Origin: Variovorax paradoxus
Lineage (GTDB): Bacteria > Pseudomonadota > Gammaproteobacteria > Burkholderiales > Burkholderiaceae_C
Direction: 5' to 3'
DNA length: 64,000 nucleotides
Assembly (NCBI RefSeq): GCF_030815975.1
Contig: NZ_JAUSXL010000002.1
Span: forward strand, 3,274,501-3,338,500
Shown: piece by piece, positions 49,601 through 57,563 of the stretch
How positions within the stretch are numbered: the stretch's first letter is position 1
How the letters are laid out: every line of letters begins with the position of its first letter
Made by a program: the position numbers and the translations under genes
Notes under the pieces: model-generated
What the model was told of the DNA's origin: nothing
Database searches by the model: none
The model's input: the letters and a program-made list of their open reading frames with translations, nothing else

Positions 49601-52600
49601 CCTGCCGCGCGTGGGCATCCACGACAACTTCTTCGAGCTTGGCGGGCACTCGCTGATGATCGTGCAGCTGATCTCGATGATCCGGCAGCAGTTCATGATC
49701 GACCTGCCGCTGGACACGCTGTTCCAGGTCTCCACCATCGCGGGCCTCGCGGAGCTGCTCGACCAGGAGACGGTCGCGCGCCCCAGCATTGCACCGATGC
49801 CGCGCCCGGCGCGCATTCCGCTGTCGTTCGCGCAGCGCCGCCTGTGGCTGATGAACCAGCTCGAGGAGGGCAACCCGGCCTACAACATGCCGCTCGCGCT
49901 GCGGCTTTCGGGCCTGCTGGACCGCGCGGCACTGCACGAGGCGCTGGGCGACCTGGTGCAGCGCCACGAAAGCCTGCGCACCATCTATCCGAACGACAAC
50001 GGGCTTCCGTACCAGCACATCCTCGATGGTGCCGAGGCGCGGCCGGCGGTGATCGAAGCCGGCAGCAGCGAGGACGAGATCGCCGCGCAGCTGCATGGCG
50101 CGGCGCACCGCGGCTTTGCGCTCGGCACCACGCCGCCCTTGCGCACGCACCTGTTCAAACTGGCCGCCGACGAGCATGTGCTGCTGCTCCTGACGCACCA
50201 CATCGCCGGCGACGGCGCGTCGCTGCTGCCGCTGGCGCGCGACCTGAGCGTGGCCTATGCGGCGCGATGCGAAGGCAAGGCGCCGGGCTGGGCGCCACTG
50301 CCGCTGCAATATGCCGACTACGCACTGTGGCAGCACGAACTGCTCGGCAGCGAAGATGACCCCGACAGCATGGCCGGCCGCCAGCGCGAGTTCTGGCGCG
50401 AGACCCTCTGCGCCCTGCCCGAGCGGCTGAGCCTGCCGGTCGACCGCCCGCATCCGGCGGTGCCCAGCTACCGCGGCGACGTGGTGCCGATGCAGATCGC
50501 GCCGCGCGTTCACGAACGCATGCTGCAGCTGGCGCGCGACGGCCAGGCCAGCGTCTTCATGGTGCTGCAGGCCGCGCTCGCGGGGCTGCTGCATCGCTTG
50601 GGTGCCGGCGACGACATCGCCATCGGCACGCCGGTGGCCGGGCGCAGCGATCACGCGCTGGACGAGCTGATCGGCTGTTTCGTCAACGCGCTGGTGCTGC
50701 GCACCGACCTTTCGGGGCAGCCGAGCCTGCGCGAGCTGATCGCGCGGGTGCGCACCACCAACCTGGCGGCCTACGCCAACCAGGAGCTCCCGTACGACCG
50801 CATCGTGGAGCTGTTGCGGCCGGGGCGCTCGGGCGCCAACCTGCCGCTGTTCCAGGTCATGCTGGGGTTCCAGCAGGGCAGCAACCGCCTGTCGTTCAGC
50901 CTGCCGGGCCTGTCGATCACGCCGCAGCCGGTGGCCGTGGACACCGCGAAGTTCGACCTGTCCTTCATCCTCGACGAGCAGCGCGGCGCCGACGGCCTGC
51001 CGGGCGGCATTGCCGGCGGCATCCAGTACAGCACCGACCTGTTCGACCGCGGCACGGTCGAGGCCATCGCGGCGCGGCTCGCGCGCTTGCTCGAAGAAGC
51101 ATGCGACGCACCCGACGAGCCCATCGGCAGCCTGGCCATCCTGAGCGCCGAGGAAAGCCGCCGCCTGCTGGAGGACTGGAGCGGCCCCACGCGCGAGCTG
51201 GCACCGCTTTCGCTCGCCGCCATGGTGCAGGCGCATGCCGCCGAGCGTCCACACGCGGCGGCGGTGGTGCTCGACGATGCCACCGTCAGCTATGCCGAGC
51301 TCGATGTGCGCGCCAACCGGCTCGCCCACCTGCTGCGCGGCCGGGGCATCGGTACCGGCGCCATCGTCGCGACGGTGCTGCCGCGTTCGCTCGACCTTGT
51401 GGTGGCGCACCTGGCCATCATCAAGGCCGGTGCGGCCTACCTGCCCATCGACCCGAACCACATGGCCGGACGCAGCGCCTTCGTGTTCGAGGATGCGGCG
51501 CCCGCTGCCGTGTTGACCCATGCCGCGCTGTTGCCGCAACTGGCCGGCGTTCCGCATTGCATGACGATGGACAGCGATGAAACAGTGGCCGCGCTGGCCA
51601 TCCAGTCGGACGAGCCGCCGGCGCAAGCGGCCGATCCGCGCGATGCCGCCTACGTCATCTACACCTCCGGCTCCACCGGTGTGCCCAAGGGCGTGGTGGT
51701 GCCGCATGCGGGCCTCGCCAGCCTGGGCGCCGCCATGATGGAGCGGCTCGCGGTCACGCCCGATTCGCGCGTGCTGCAGTTTTCCTCCAGCGGCTTCGAC
51801 GCTTCGGTGATGGACCAGCTGATGGCCTTTCACGCCGGCGCCGCGCTGGTGCTGCCCGCGGCGCAGCAGCTGCTGGGCACGGACCTGGCCGAGCTGCTCG
51901 AAAGGCAGGCCGTCAGCCATGCGCTGATTCCGCCCGCCGCACTCGCGACCTTGCCGCACGGCGAATTCCCGCAGCTGCAAACGCTGGTGGTGGGCGGCGA
52001 CGCCTGTCCTGCCGCGCTGGCCGCGCGCTGGTCGCAGGGCCGCCGCATGGTCAACGCCTACGGCCCGACCGAAATCACCATCTGCGCGAGCATGAGCGCG
52101 CCGATGAATGCGAACGAGCCGCCGTCCATTGGCCGGCCGATCTGGAACACGCGCATGTACGTGCTCGACGACAGCCTGCGGCCGGTGCCGCCCGGCGTGG
52201 CGGGCGAGCTCTATATCGCCGGCAGCGGCGTGGCGCGCGGCTACCTGAAGCGGCCCGTGCTGAGCGCCGAACGCTTCATCGCCAATCCCTTCGGCGAACC
52301 GGGCAGCCGCATGTACCGCAGCGGCGACCTTGCGCGCTGGCGAAGCGACGGCAGCCTCGACTTCCTGGGCCGTGCCGACCAGCAGGTGAAGATCCGGGGC
52401 TTTCGCATCGAGCCCGGCGAGATCGAGTCGGTGCTGCTGAAGCACCCGCAGGTGACGCAGGCGGCCGTGGTCGTGCGCGAGGACGTGCCGGGCGACAAGC
52501 GCCTGGTGGCCTACTTCGCCGCCGCCTCCGATGATCCGCAGCCGGTCGAGCTGCGCGCGCACATGGCGAAGGCGCTGCCCGACTACATGGTGCCCTCGGC

Positions 52601-54122
52601 CTTCGTGCACCTGCCGTCGCTGCCGCTGACGCAGAGCGGCAAGCTCGACCGCAAGGCGCTGCCCGCACCCGGAGAGCCGCAGGCGGGTGCGCAGTACGTG
52701 GAACCGCGCACGGCCACCGAGAAGCTGCTCGCGGGGCTGTGGGCGGAAACGCTGCAACTGGAGCGCGTCGGCATCCACGACAACTTTTTCGAGATCGGCG
52801 GGCATTCGCTGATGGCCATCCAGCTCGGCATGCGCATCCGCCAGCAGGTGCGCGCGGACTTCCCGCATGCCGAGGTCTACAACCGCCCCTCGATTGCCGA
52901 GCTGGCCGCGTGGATCGACGACAACGCCGGCGTTGGGGCGCAGGCGCTCGATCTGTCGCGCGAACTCGACCTGCCCGCGCACATCCGCCCGCAGGGCGTT
53001 GCGCCGACGCTGGCTGCGAAGCGCGTGTTCCTCACCGGTGCCAGCGGCTTCGTCGGCAGCCACCTGCTGGCCGCGCTGCTGCGCGATACCGCGGCCTGCG
53101 TGGTGTGCCACGTGCGCGCCGAGAACGAGCAGGCCGGCGTGCTTCGTTTGAAGCGCACGCTGGCCCAGCGCCAACTCGGCGCCGTGTGGGACGACGCGCG
53201 CATCAAGGTGGTCACGGGCGACCTCGGCAAGACGCGCCTGGGCCTCGACGACAGCGCCGTGCAGCTGGTGCGGGACGGCTGCGACGCCATCTACCACTGC
53301 GCCGCGCAAGTCGACTTTTTGCATCCCTATGCGAGCCTCAAGCCCGCGAACGTTGACAGCGTGGTCACGCTGCTCGAATGGACAGCGCACGGCCGCGCGA
53401 AGAGCATGCACTACGTCTCCACGCTTGCGGTGATCGACCAGAACAACAAGGAAGACACCATCACCGAGCAATCGACGCTGGCCTCGTGGAGCGGGCTGGT
53501 CGACGGCTACAGCCAGAGCAAGTGGGTCGGCGACGCGCTGGCCCGCGAGGCGCAGGCGCGCGGCATGCCGGTGGCCATTTATCGGCTCGGGGCCGTCACC
53601 GGCGACCACACGCATGCGATCTGCAACGCCGACGACCTGATCTGGCGCGTGGCGCACCTCTATGCCGAGCTGGAAGCGATTCCCGACATGGACCTGCCGC
53701 TCAACCTGACACCGGTGGACGACGTGGCGCGCGCCATCCTGGGCCTTGCGGGGCAGCAGGCCTCGTGGGGCCAGGTGTTCCATTTGATGAGCCAGGAGGC
53801 GCTGCGGGTGCGCGACATTCCGCCGGTGTTCGAGCGCATGGGCATGCGGCTGGAGCCGGTGGGGCTCGAGCCGTGGCTCGAGCGCGCGCATGAAAGGCTG
53901 GCCACCGGGCAGGACCGCGACCTGGCCGCGGTGCTGGCGATTCTCGACCGCTACGACACCTCGGCCACGCCGCCGCAGGTGAGCGGCGCGGCCACGCAGG
54001 CGCAGCTCGAAGCCATCGGCGCGCCGATCCGCCCGGTGGACCGCGAGCTGCTGCAGCGCTACTTCGTCGACCTGGGCATCGACACCAAGCCGCGCCGCGC
54101 CGCGGAAACCACCACCTCGTAG
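46629..54122 (+). CDS. Dimodular non-ribosomal peptide synthetase C-A-T-C-A-T-reductase
   Basis: 2497-residue megasynthase. C1 (~10-440, H141-H-I-V-L-D146-G), A1 (~460-965, A3 core from Y613), T1 (Ser1008 in LGGHSL), C2 (~1060-1490, H1190-H-I-A-G-D1195-G), A2 (~1520-2020, A3 core near Y1678), T2 (Ser2060 in IGGHSL). A terminal thioester reductase (~2120-2480) has the NAD(P) motif TGASGFVGS and catalytic Y2294/K2298. Reading the ten specificity residues by alignment to GrsA gives DVWHISLVDK for A1, close to the serine code, and DAMLVGAICK for A2, unassigned. There is no epimerase or thioesterase, so the product should leave as an aldehyde or alcohol. The intact HHxxxDG in C1 suggests that the first residue is N-capped. 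Followed by a glycosyltransferase and MbtH. Confidence 0.92.
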   Translation: MTTADHLGRTAPLTSGQMAMWLGAKFASPDTNFNLAEAIDIDGPIDPAIFLAAMRQVADEAEATRLSFIDTGEGPRQVVAPTFTGEIPCLDFSGKADPQAEAERWMRADFTRNIDLAHGQLWLSALIRLAPDRHIWYHRSHHIVLDGFGGGLIARRLADVYSAMAAGSAAVPDESRLAPVSQLAEEDNAYRESGRFPRDRQYWVERFGDAPDPLSLASQRSVNIGGLLRQTVHLPAASVQALQAIAQDLGTTLPQILIATTAAYLYRATGIEDMVIGIPVTARHNDRMRRVPAMVANALPLRLAMRADLPIPELIREVGRQMRQILRHQSYRYEHLRSDLHMLVANRQLFTTVVNVEPFDYDFRFAGHAARPRNLSNGTAEDLGIFLYERGNGQDLQIDFDANPAVHSAEGLADHQRRLLAFMAAVIREPDQAVGRVDLLSADERRQLLVVWNDTAYAVPDTTLTALIEAQLAANPQGIALCFEGEAMRNDELNRRANRLAHLLRARGAGPERTVALAIPRSMELMVALLATLKTGAAYLPVDPDFPQERIAFMLGDARPVCLVTTMALAETLPGDASPLLLDLPQTIAELGTCADTDPAVAIDPSHPAYVIYTSGSTGTPKGAVVSHRAIVNRLRWMQHRYGLRADDRVLQKTPSSFDVSVWEFFWPLIDGATLVLAKPGGHKDAAYLAGLIAGEGITTIHFVPSMLEVFLREPAASACTTLRRVICSGEALSPALVSQFQQRLACELHNLYGPTEAAVDVTSWECPREPQAAAASASVPIGRPIWNTQMHVLDSGLQPVPPGTAGELYIAGIGLARGYLKRPLLSAERFIANPYGEPGSRMYRSGDLARWRSDGSLDFLGRADQQVKIRGLRIEPGEIESVLLKHPQVAQAAVVAREDALGEKRLVAYVVAADAADPQAAELRTHLAQALPEYMVPSAFVNLPALPLGPSGKLDRKALPAPELQAATPYAAPRTPTEKILAGLWAETLHLPRVGIHDNFFELGGHSLMIVQLISMIRQQFMIDLPLDTLFQVSTIAGLAELLDQETVARPSIAPMPRPARIPLSFAQRRLWLMNQLEEGNPAYNMPLALRLSGLLDRAALHEALGDLVQRHESLRTIYPNDNGLPYQHILDGAEARPAVIEAGSSEDEIAAQLHGAAHRGFALGTTPPLRTHLFKLAADEHVLLLLTHHIAGDGASLLPLARDLSVAYAARCEGKAPGWAPLPLQYADYALWQHELLGSEDDPDSMAGRQREFWRETLCALPERLSLPVDRPHPAVPSYRGDVVPMQIAPRVHERMLQLARDGQASVFMVLQAALAGLLHRLGAGDDIAIGTPVAGRSDHALDELIGCFVNALVLRTDLSGQPSLRELIARVRTTNLAAYANQELPYDRIVELLRPGRSGANLPLFQVMLGFQQGSNRLSFSLPGLSITPQPVAVDTAKFDLSFILDEQRGADGLPGGIAGGIQYSTDLFDRGTVEAIAARLARLLEEACDAPDEPIGSLAILSAEESRRLLEDWSGPTRELAPLSLAAMVQAHAAERPHAAAVVLDDATVSYAELDVRANRLAHLLRGRGIGTGAIVATVLPRSLDLVVAHLAIIKAGAAYLPIDPNHMAGRSAFVFEDAAPAAVLTHAALLPQLAGVPHCMTMDSDETVAALAIQSDEPPAQAADPRDAAYVIYTSGSTGVPKGVVVPHAGLASLGAAMMERLAVTPDSRVLQFSSSGFDASVMDQLMAFHAGAALVLPAAQQLLGTDLAELLERQAVSHALIPPAALATLPHGEFPQLQTLVVGGDACPAALAARWSQGRRMVNAYGPTEITICASMSAPMNANEPPSIGRPIWNTRMYVLDDSLRPVPPGVAGELYIAGSGVARGYLKRPVLSAERFIANPFGEPGSRMYRSGDLARWRSDGSLDFLGRADQQVKIRGFRIEPGEIESVLLKHPQVTQAAVVVREDVPGDKRLVAYFAAASDDPQPVELRAHMAKALPDYMVPSAFVHLPSLPLTQSGKLDRKALPAPGEPQAGAQYVEPRTATEKLLAGLWAETLQLERVGIHDNFFEIGGHSLMAIQLGMRIRQQVRADFPHAEVYNRPSIAELAAWIDDNAGVGAQALDLSRELDLPAHIRPQGVAPTLAAKRVFLTGASGFVGSHLLAALLRDTAACVVCHVRAENEQAGVLRLKRTLAQRQLGAVWDDARIKVVTGDLGKTRLGLDDSAVQLVRDGCDAIYHCAAQVDFLHPYASLKPANVDSVVTLLEWTAHGRAKSMHYVSTLAVIDQNNKEDTITEQSTLASWSGLVDGYSQSKWVGDALAREAQARGMPVAIYRLGAVTGDHTHAICNADDLIWRVAHLYAELEAIPDMDLPLNLTPVDDVARAILGLAGQQASWGQVFHLMSQEALRVRDIPPVFERMGMRLEPVGLEPWLERAHERLATGQDRDLAAVLAILDRYDTSATPPQVSGAATQAQLEAIGAPIRPVDRELLQRYFVDLGIDTKPRRAAETTTS

Positions 54123-54140
54123 GAAGGAGAAGAAAACGCA

Positions 54141-55460
54141 ATGGCACGCTATCTCATCGCGGCCACCGCCTTGCCGGGTCACGTGCTGCCGATGCTGGCG
54201 ATCGCGCAGCACCTCGTGGGCCAGGGGCACGAAGTGCGGGTGCACACCGCGAGCCAGTTCAGGGCGCAGGCCGAGGCCACCGGCGCAACGTTCACCGCTT
54301 TCGAGCCCGCGATCGACTACGACTACCGCCAGCTCGACGAGCGCTTTCCCGAGCGCCGGCGGCTCTCGTCGGCGCATGCGCAGCTGTGCTTCGGCCTCAA
54401 GCATTTCTTTGCCGACGCCATGGCGGCGCAACTGAAGGGCCTGCGTTCGATCCTCGACGGGTTCGAGGCCGATGCCATCGTGGTCGACACCATGTTCTGC
54501 GGCACCTTCCCGCTGCTGCTGGGGTCGCGTGAAGAGCGCCCGGCTGTCGTCGCCATCGGCATCTCGGCGCTGCCGCTGTCCAGCTGCGACACCGCCTTCT
54601 TCGGCACCGCGCTGCCGCCGTCGAGCACCCCGGAGGGGCGCGCGCGCAACCGCGCGATGAACGCCAACCTCCAGCAGGCGATGTTCGGCGAGGTGCAGCG
54701 TTACTTCGACGGCTTGCTGGCGCGCTCGGGTTCGCCCGTGCTGCCGGAGTTCTTCATCGACGCCATGGTCAAGCTGCCGGACCTGTACCTGCAGCTCACG
54801 GCGCCTTCCTTCGAATATCCGCGCAGCGACCTGCCCGCATCGGTGCGCTTCGTCGGCCCGCTGCTCGCGCCCGCCAGCCGCGGCTTCACGCCGCCCGACT
54901 GGTGGCACGAGCTGGACGACGGCCGCCCGGTGGTGCTGGTGACGCAGGGCACGCTGGCCAACCAGAACCCGGCGCAGCTGATCGGCCCGGCGCTGCAGGC
55001 GCTGGCCGGCGACAGCAACATCCTCGTCATCGCCACCACCGGCGGCCCGGTGCCGCCGGCGCTGAGCGCGAATGTGCCTGCCAATGCCCGCGTGCTGCCG
55101 TTCCTGCCCTACGACCGGCTGTTGCCCAAGGTGCATGCGATGGTCACCAACGGCGGCTACGGCTCGGTCAACCATGCGCTGAGCCTGGGCGTGCCGCTGG
55201 TGGTGGCCGGAACCAGCGAAGAGAAACCCGAGATCGCTGCGCGCGTGGCCTGGTCGGGCGCGGGCATCAACCTGGGCACCGGCCAGCCGGGCGCGCGCCA
55301 GATCAGCGACGCCGTGCGCAAGGTGCTGGGGGATTCCAGCTACCGGCGGCGCGCGGCTGCGCTGCGCGAGAACTTTGCGCGCCATCACGCACTGAACGAC
55401 ATCGCGGACGCCCTCGCGGCGCTCCCGCAAACCACCCCCGCATCCGCGGAAACGGCTTGA
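54141..55460 (+). CDS. MGT/UGT-type glycosyltransferase (GT1, GT-B fold)
   Basis: 439-residue transferase of the macrolide/rhamnolipid-type GT1 group. The N-terminal acceptor half starts LIAATALPGHVLPMLAIAQHLVGQGHEV. The C-terminal donor half has VVLVTQGTLANQN, RVLPFLPYDRLLPKVHAMV and the GT1 signature VTNGGYGSVNHALSLGVPLVV. Ribosome site GGAAGGAGAAG lies between the NRPS stop and ATG 54141 (18-base gap), so it is in the NRPS operon. It probably glycosylates the NRPS product, for example at the serine side chain or the terminal alcohol made by the reductase. No sugar-biosynthesis genes are nearby, so a common nucleotide sugar is likely. Specific sugar unknown. Confidence 0.88.
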   Translation: MARYLIAATALPGHVLPMLAIAQHLVGQGHEVRVHTASQFRAQAEATGATFTAFEPAIDYDYRQLDERFPERRRLSSAHAQLCFGLKHFFADAMAAQLKGLRSILDGFEADAIVVDTMFCGTFPLLLGSREERPAVVAIGISALPLSSCDTAFFGTALPPSSTPEGRARNRAMNANLQQAMFGEVQRYFDGLLARSGSPVLPEFFIDAMVKLPDLYLQLTAPSFEYPRSDLPASVRFVGPLLAPASRGFTPPDWWHELDDGRPVVLVTQGTLANQNPAQLIGPALQALAGDSNILVIATTGGPVPPALSANVPANARVLPFLPYDRLLPKVHAMVTNGGYGSVNHALSLGVPLVVAGTSEEKPEIAARVAWSGAGINLGTGQPGARQISDAVRKVLGDSSYRRRAAALRENFARHHALNDIADALAALPQTTPASAETA

Positions 55461-55489
55461 ACGCCGCGCAAGAAAAAGGAACTCGACAA

Positions 55490-55698
55490 TGAGCAACCCG
55501 TTCGACGACAAGAACGCCAACTTCCAGGTCTTGGTGAACGACGAAGGGCAGCATTCGCTGTGGCCCGCCTTCATCGCCGTGCCCGCCGGCTGGCAGGTGG
55601 CGCTGGCAGCGACCGGGCGGGCCGCCTGCGACGCATTCATCGAAGCGAACTGGGTCGACATGCGGCCGCGCTCGCTGGCGGCGGCCGGCGGCGGCTGA
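55490..55698 (+). CDS. MbtH family protein
   Basis: 69-residue MbtH-like adenylation-domain chaperone. It has the family pattern MSNPFDDKNANFQVLVNDEGQHSLW, FIAVPAGWQVA, then FIEANWVDMRPRSL with the conserved Asn-Trp...Asp-Met-Arg-Pro. AAAAAGGAA precedes ATG 55490, 29 bases after the glycosyltransferase stop. It is the last gene of the NRPS operon and presumably stabilises A1 and/or A2. Confidence 0.95.
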
Positions 55699-55849
55699 CG
55701 CCACGGACCCTCGCCATGGGCACGCCCATAAGGCAACCTCCGCGCTGCGCGCTGCGGTAATCGCCTTGGGAACGGCCCGGCGGCTCATGTCCATGGCCCG
55801 GGAATTGCTCTCGCTCTCCAGGGTTTCCCCCTAGGTCGCATACCCGCGT

Positions 55850-55882
55850 CCACATACGCAATATGGCTCCCGCGGTATGTGG
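55850..55882. promoter_or_regulatory. Inverted repeat upstream of xdhA
   Basis: Perfect 8-base arms CCACATAC (55850-55857) and GTATGTGG (55875-55882), spacing 17 bases, with outer CCGCG/CGCGG partly extending the symmetry. It is the main feature of the 252-bp gap between mbtH and xdhA and ends 68 bases before the xdhA ATG. No TGTATACA site is present here, so xdhAB is probably under a different regulator, perhaps the LysR gene downstream of xdhB. Confidence 0.5.
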
Positions 55883-55950
55883 GCCGCGGCACAAGCGGCT
55901 AACGTCCAGGCTTGGCCGGGAAAACCAGGCCGCCCACGAGGCCGAAGAGC

Positions 55951-57561
55951 ATGAGTACAGAGCGCAGCAACAACATCCAACCCGTCCGCTTCTTCCACCG
56001 CGGCAAGATCGTCGACGTCAGCGGCGTGCATCCGACCCGCTCGGTGCTCGACTGGCTGCGCGAGGACGCGCACTGCACCGGCACCAAGGAAGGCTGCAAC
56101 GAGGGCGACTGCGGCGCCTGCACCGTCGTGATCGGCGAACTGGCCAGCGACGCCAACGCGCCCGGCGCCGTCGGCGGGCTGCAGCTGCAGACGGTCAACG
56201 CCTGCATCCAGTTCCTGCCCACGCTGCACGGCAAGGCGCTCTTCACGGTCGAAGACCTGAAGGCGCAGTGCGCCGCGGCGCAGCCGCAGGACAAGAAGCA
56301 CCCCGTGCACCACCTGCACCCGGTGCAGCAGGCGATGGTCGACTGCCATGGCTCCCAGTGCGGCTTCTGCACGCCGGGCTTCGTGATGTCGCTGTGGTCC
56401 GCCTATGAGCACCACCAGGCCGAAGGCACGCAGCCCACGCGCCAGCAGCTGGCCGACGAACTGTCGGGCAACCTCTGCCGCTGCACCGGCTACCGGCCGA
56501 TCCTCGACGCCGGCCAGCGCATGTTCGACCTGCCGGCCGTGCGGCTCGACACGGAACCCGTGGTGGCTGCGCTCGCCGCGCTGCAGAACGACGGCCTGGA
56601 CTACGCCGCGCCGCTCGGCGCCCGCATCGACCACTTCCACGCGCCCAAAACCCTGGCCCAGCTCGCCGCGCTGCGCGAGCAGAAGCCGCGCGCCCAGCTG
56701 CTGGCCGGCTCGACCGACGTCGGCCTCTGGGTCAACAAGCAGTTCCGCGACCTCGGCGACATCATCTACGTGGGCGACGTGGCCGAGATGAAGACCATCG
56801 AGACCCGTCCGAACGACGCAGGGGGCGAGCTCTACATCGGCGCCGGCGCTTCGCTCGAAGCCGCCTTCGAAGCCCTGGTGCAGCGCGTGCCGAGCCTCGC
56901 GGACGTGTGGCTGCGCTTCGCCTCGCCGCCGATCCGCCATGCCGGCACCATGGGTGGCAATGTGGCCAACGGCTCGCCCATCGGCGATTCGCCGCCGGTG
57001 CTGATGTCGCTCGATGCCGAGATCGAGCTGCGCCGCGGCGACGCGGTGCGCCGCATGCCGCTGCCCGATTTCTATATCGACTACATGAAGAACCAGCTGC
57101 AGTCCGGCGAGTTCGTGCAGGGCCTGGCGGTTCCGCTGGCCGCCATGCGCCGCCAGGTGCGCGCCTACAAGATCAGCAAGCGCTTCGACTGCGACATCTC
57201 GGCGCTGTGCGCAGGCTTCGCGATCGAGCTCGAAGCGGGCAGCGACACAGTGAAGGCCGTGCGCCTGGCCTTCGGCGGCATGGCCGCCACCGTGAAGCGC
57301 GCCGCAAATGCCGAAGCGGCACTCGTCGGCAAACCGTGGACGCAGGCCAGCGTTGCCGCCGCCAGGCTCGCGCTCGCGCAGGACTTCAAGCCGCTGTCGG
57401 ACATGCGCGCCTCGGCCGACTACCGGCTGCAGGTGGCGCAGAACCTCGTCCAGCGCCTCTGGCTCGAAACGCGCACCGAAGACGCGCTCTCGCTCGAAGA
57501 GACCAGCGTGTGGAGCGTGATGCCTCATGCCGCAGCCAAAGCCGCGGCCGAAGGAGCCTGA
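55951..57561 (+). CDS. xdhA: Xanthine dehydrogenase small subunit XdhA (Fe-S/FAD)
   Basis: 536-residue subunit carrying two [2Fe-2S] clusters and FAD. Cluster I ligands are C42, C49, C54 and C57 in CTGTKEGCNEGDCGAC; the second cluster uses CGFC and CRC (GSQCGFCTPG, GNLCRCTGYRPI). The FAD domain has LLAGSTDVGLWVNKQ and RHAGTMGGNVANGSPIGDSPP. The ATG at 55951 follows GAAGAG; an ATG 39 bases upstream is less likely. Its stop is 2 bases before xdhB. It transfers electrons from the Mo site of XdhB to NAD+ in hypoxanthine/xanthine oxidation to urate. Confidence 0.95.
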   Translation: MSTERSNNIQPVRFFHRGKIVDVSGVHPTRSVLDWLREDAHCTGTKEGCNEGDCGACTVVIGELASDANAPGAVGGLQLQTVNACIQFLPTLHGKALFTVEDLKAQCAAAQPQDKKHPVHHLHPVQQAMVDCHGSQCGFCTPGFVMSLWSAYEHHQAEGTQPTRQQLADELSGNLCRCTGYRPILDAGQRMFDLPAVRLDTEPVVAALAALQNDGLDYAAPLGARIDHFHAPKTLAQLAALREQKPRAQLLAGSTDVGLWVNKQFRDLGDIIYVGDVAEMKTIETRPNDAGGELYIGAGASLEAAFEALVQRVPSLADVWLRFASPPIRHAGTMGGNVANGSPIGDSPPVLMSLDAEIELRRGDAVRRMPLPDFYIDYMKNQLQSGEFVQGLAVPLAAMRRQVRAYKISKRFDCDISALCAGFAIELEAGSDTVKAVRLAFGGMAATVKRAANAEAALVGKPWTQASVAAARLALAQDFKPLSDMRASADYRLQVAQNLVQRLWLETRTEDALSLEETSVWSVMPHAAAKAAAEGA

Positions 57562-57563
57562 CC

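Noticed and set aside
46629..55698. NRPS cluster as a variochelin/variobactin-type siderophore locus
   Set aside because: Only two modules, with no PKS, no hydroxy-ornithine or acyl-transfer genes, no TonB receptor and no visible Fur site.
49332..55736. A 2134-codon open frame on the minus strand across the NRPS operon
   Set aside because: Its translation is Arg/Ala/Gln/His-rich with no domain signature and it lies opposite clearly functional NRPS, glycosyltransferase and MbtH genes. Long antisense frames are common in high-GC DNA.
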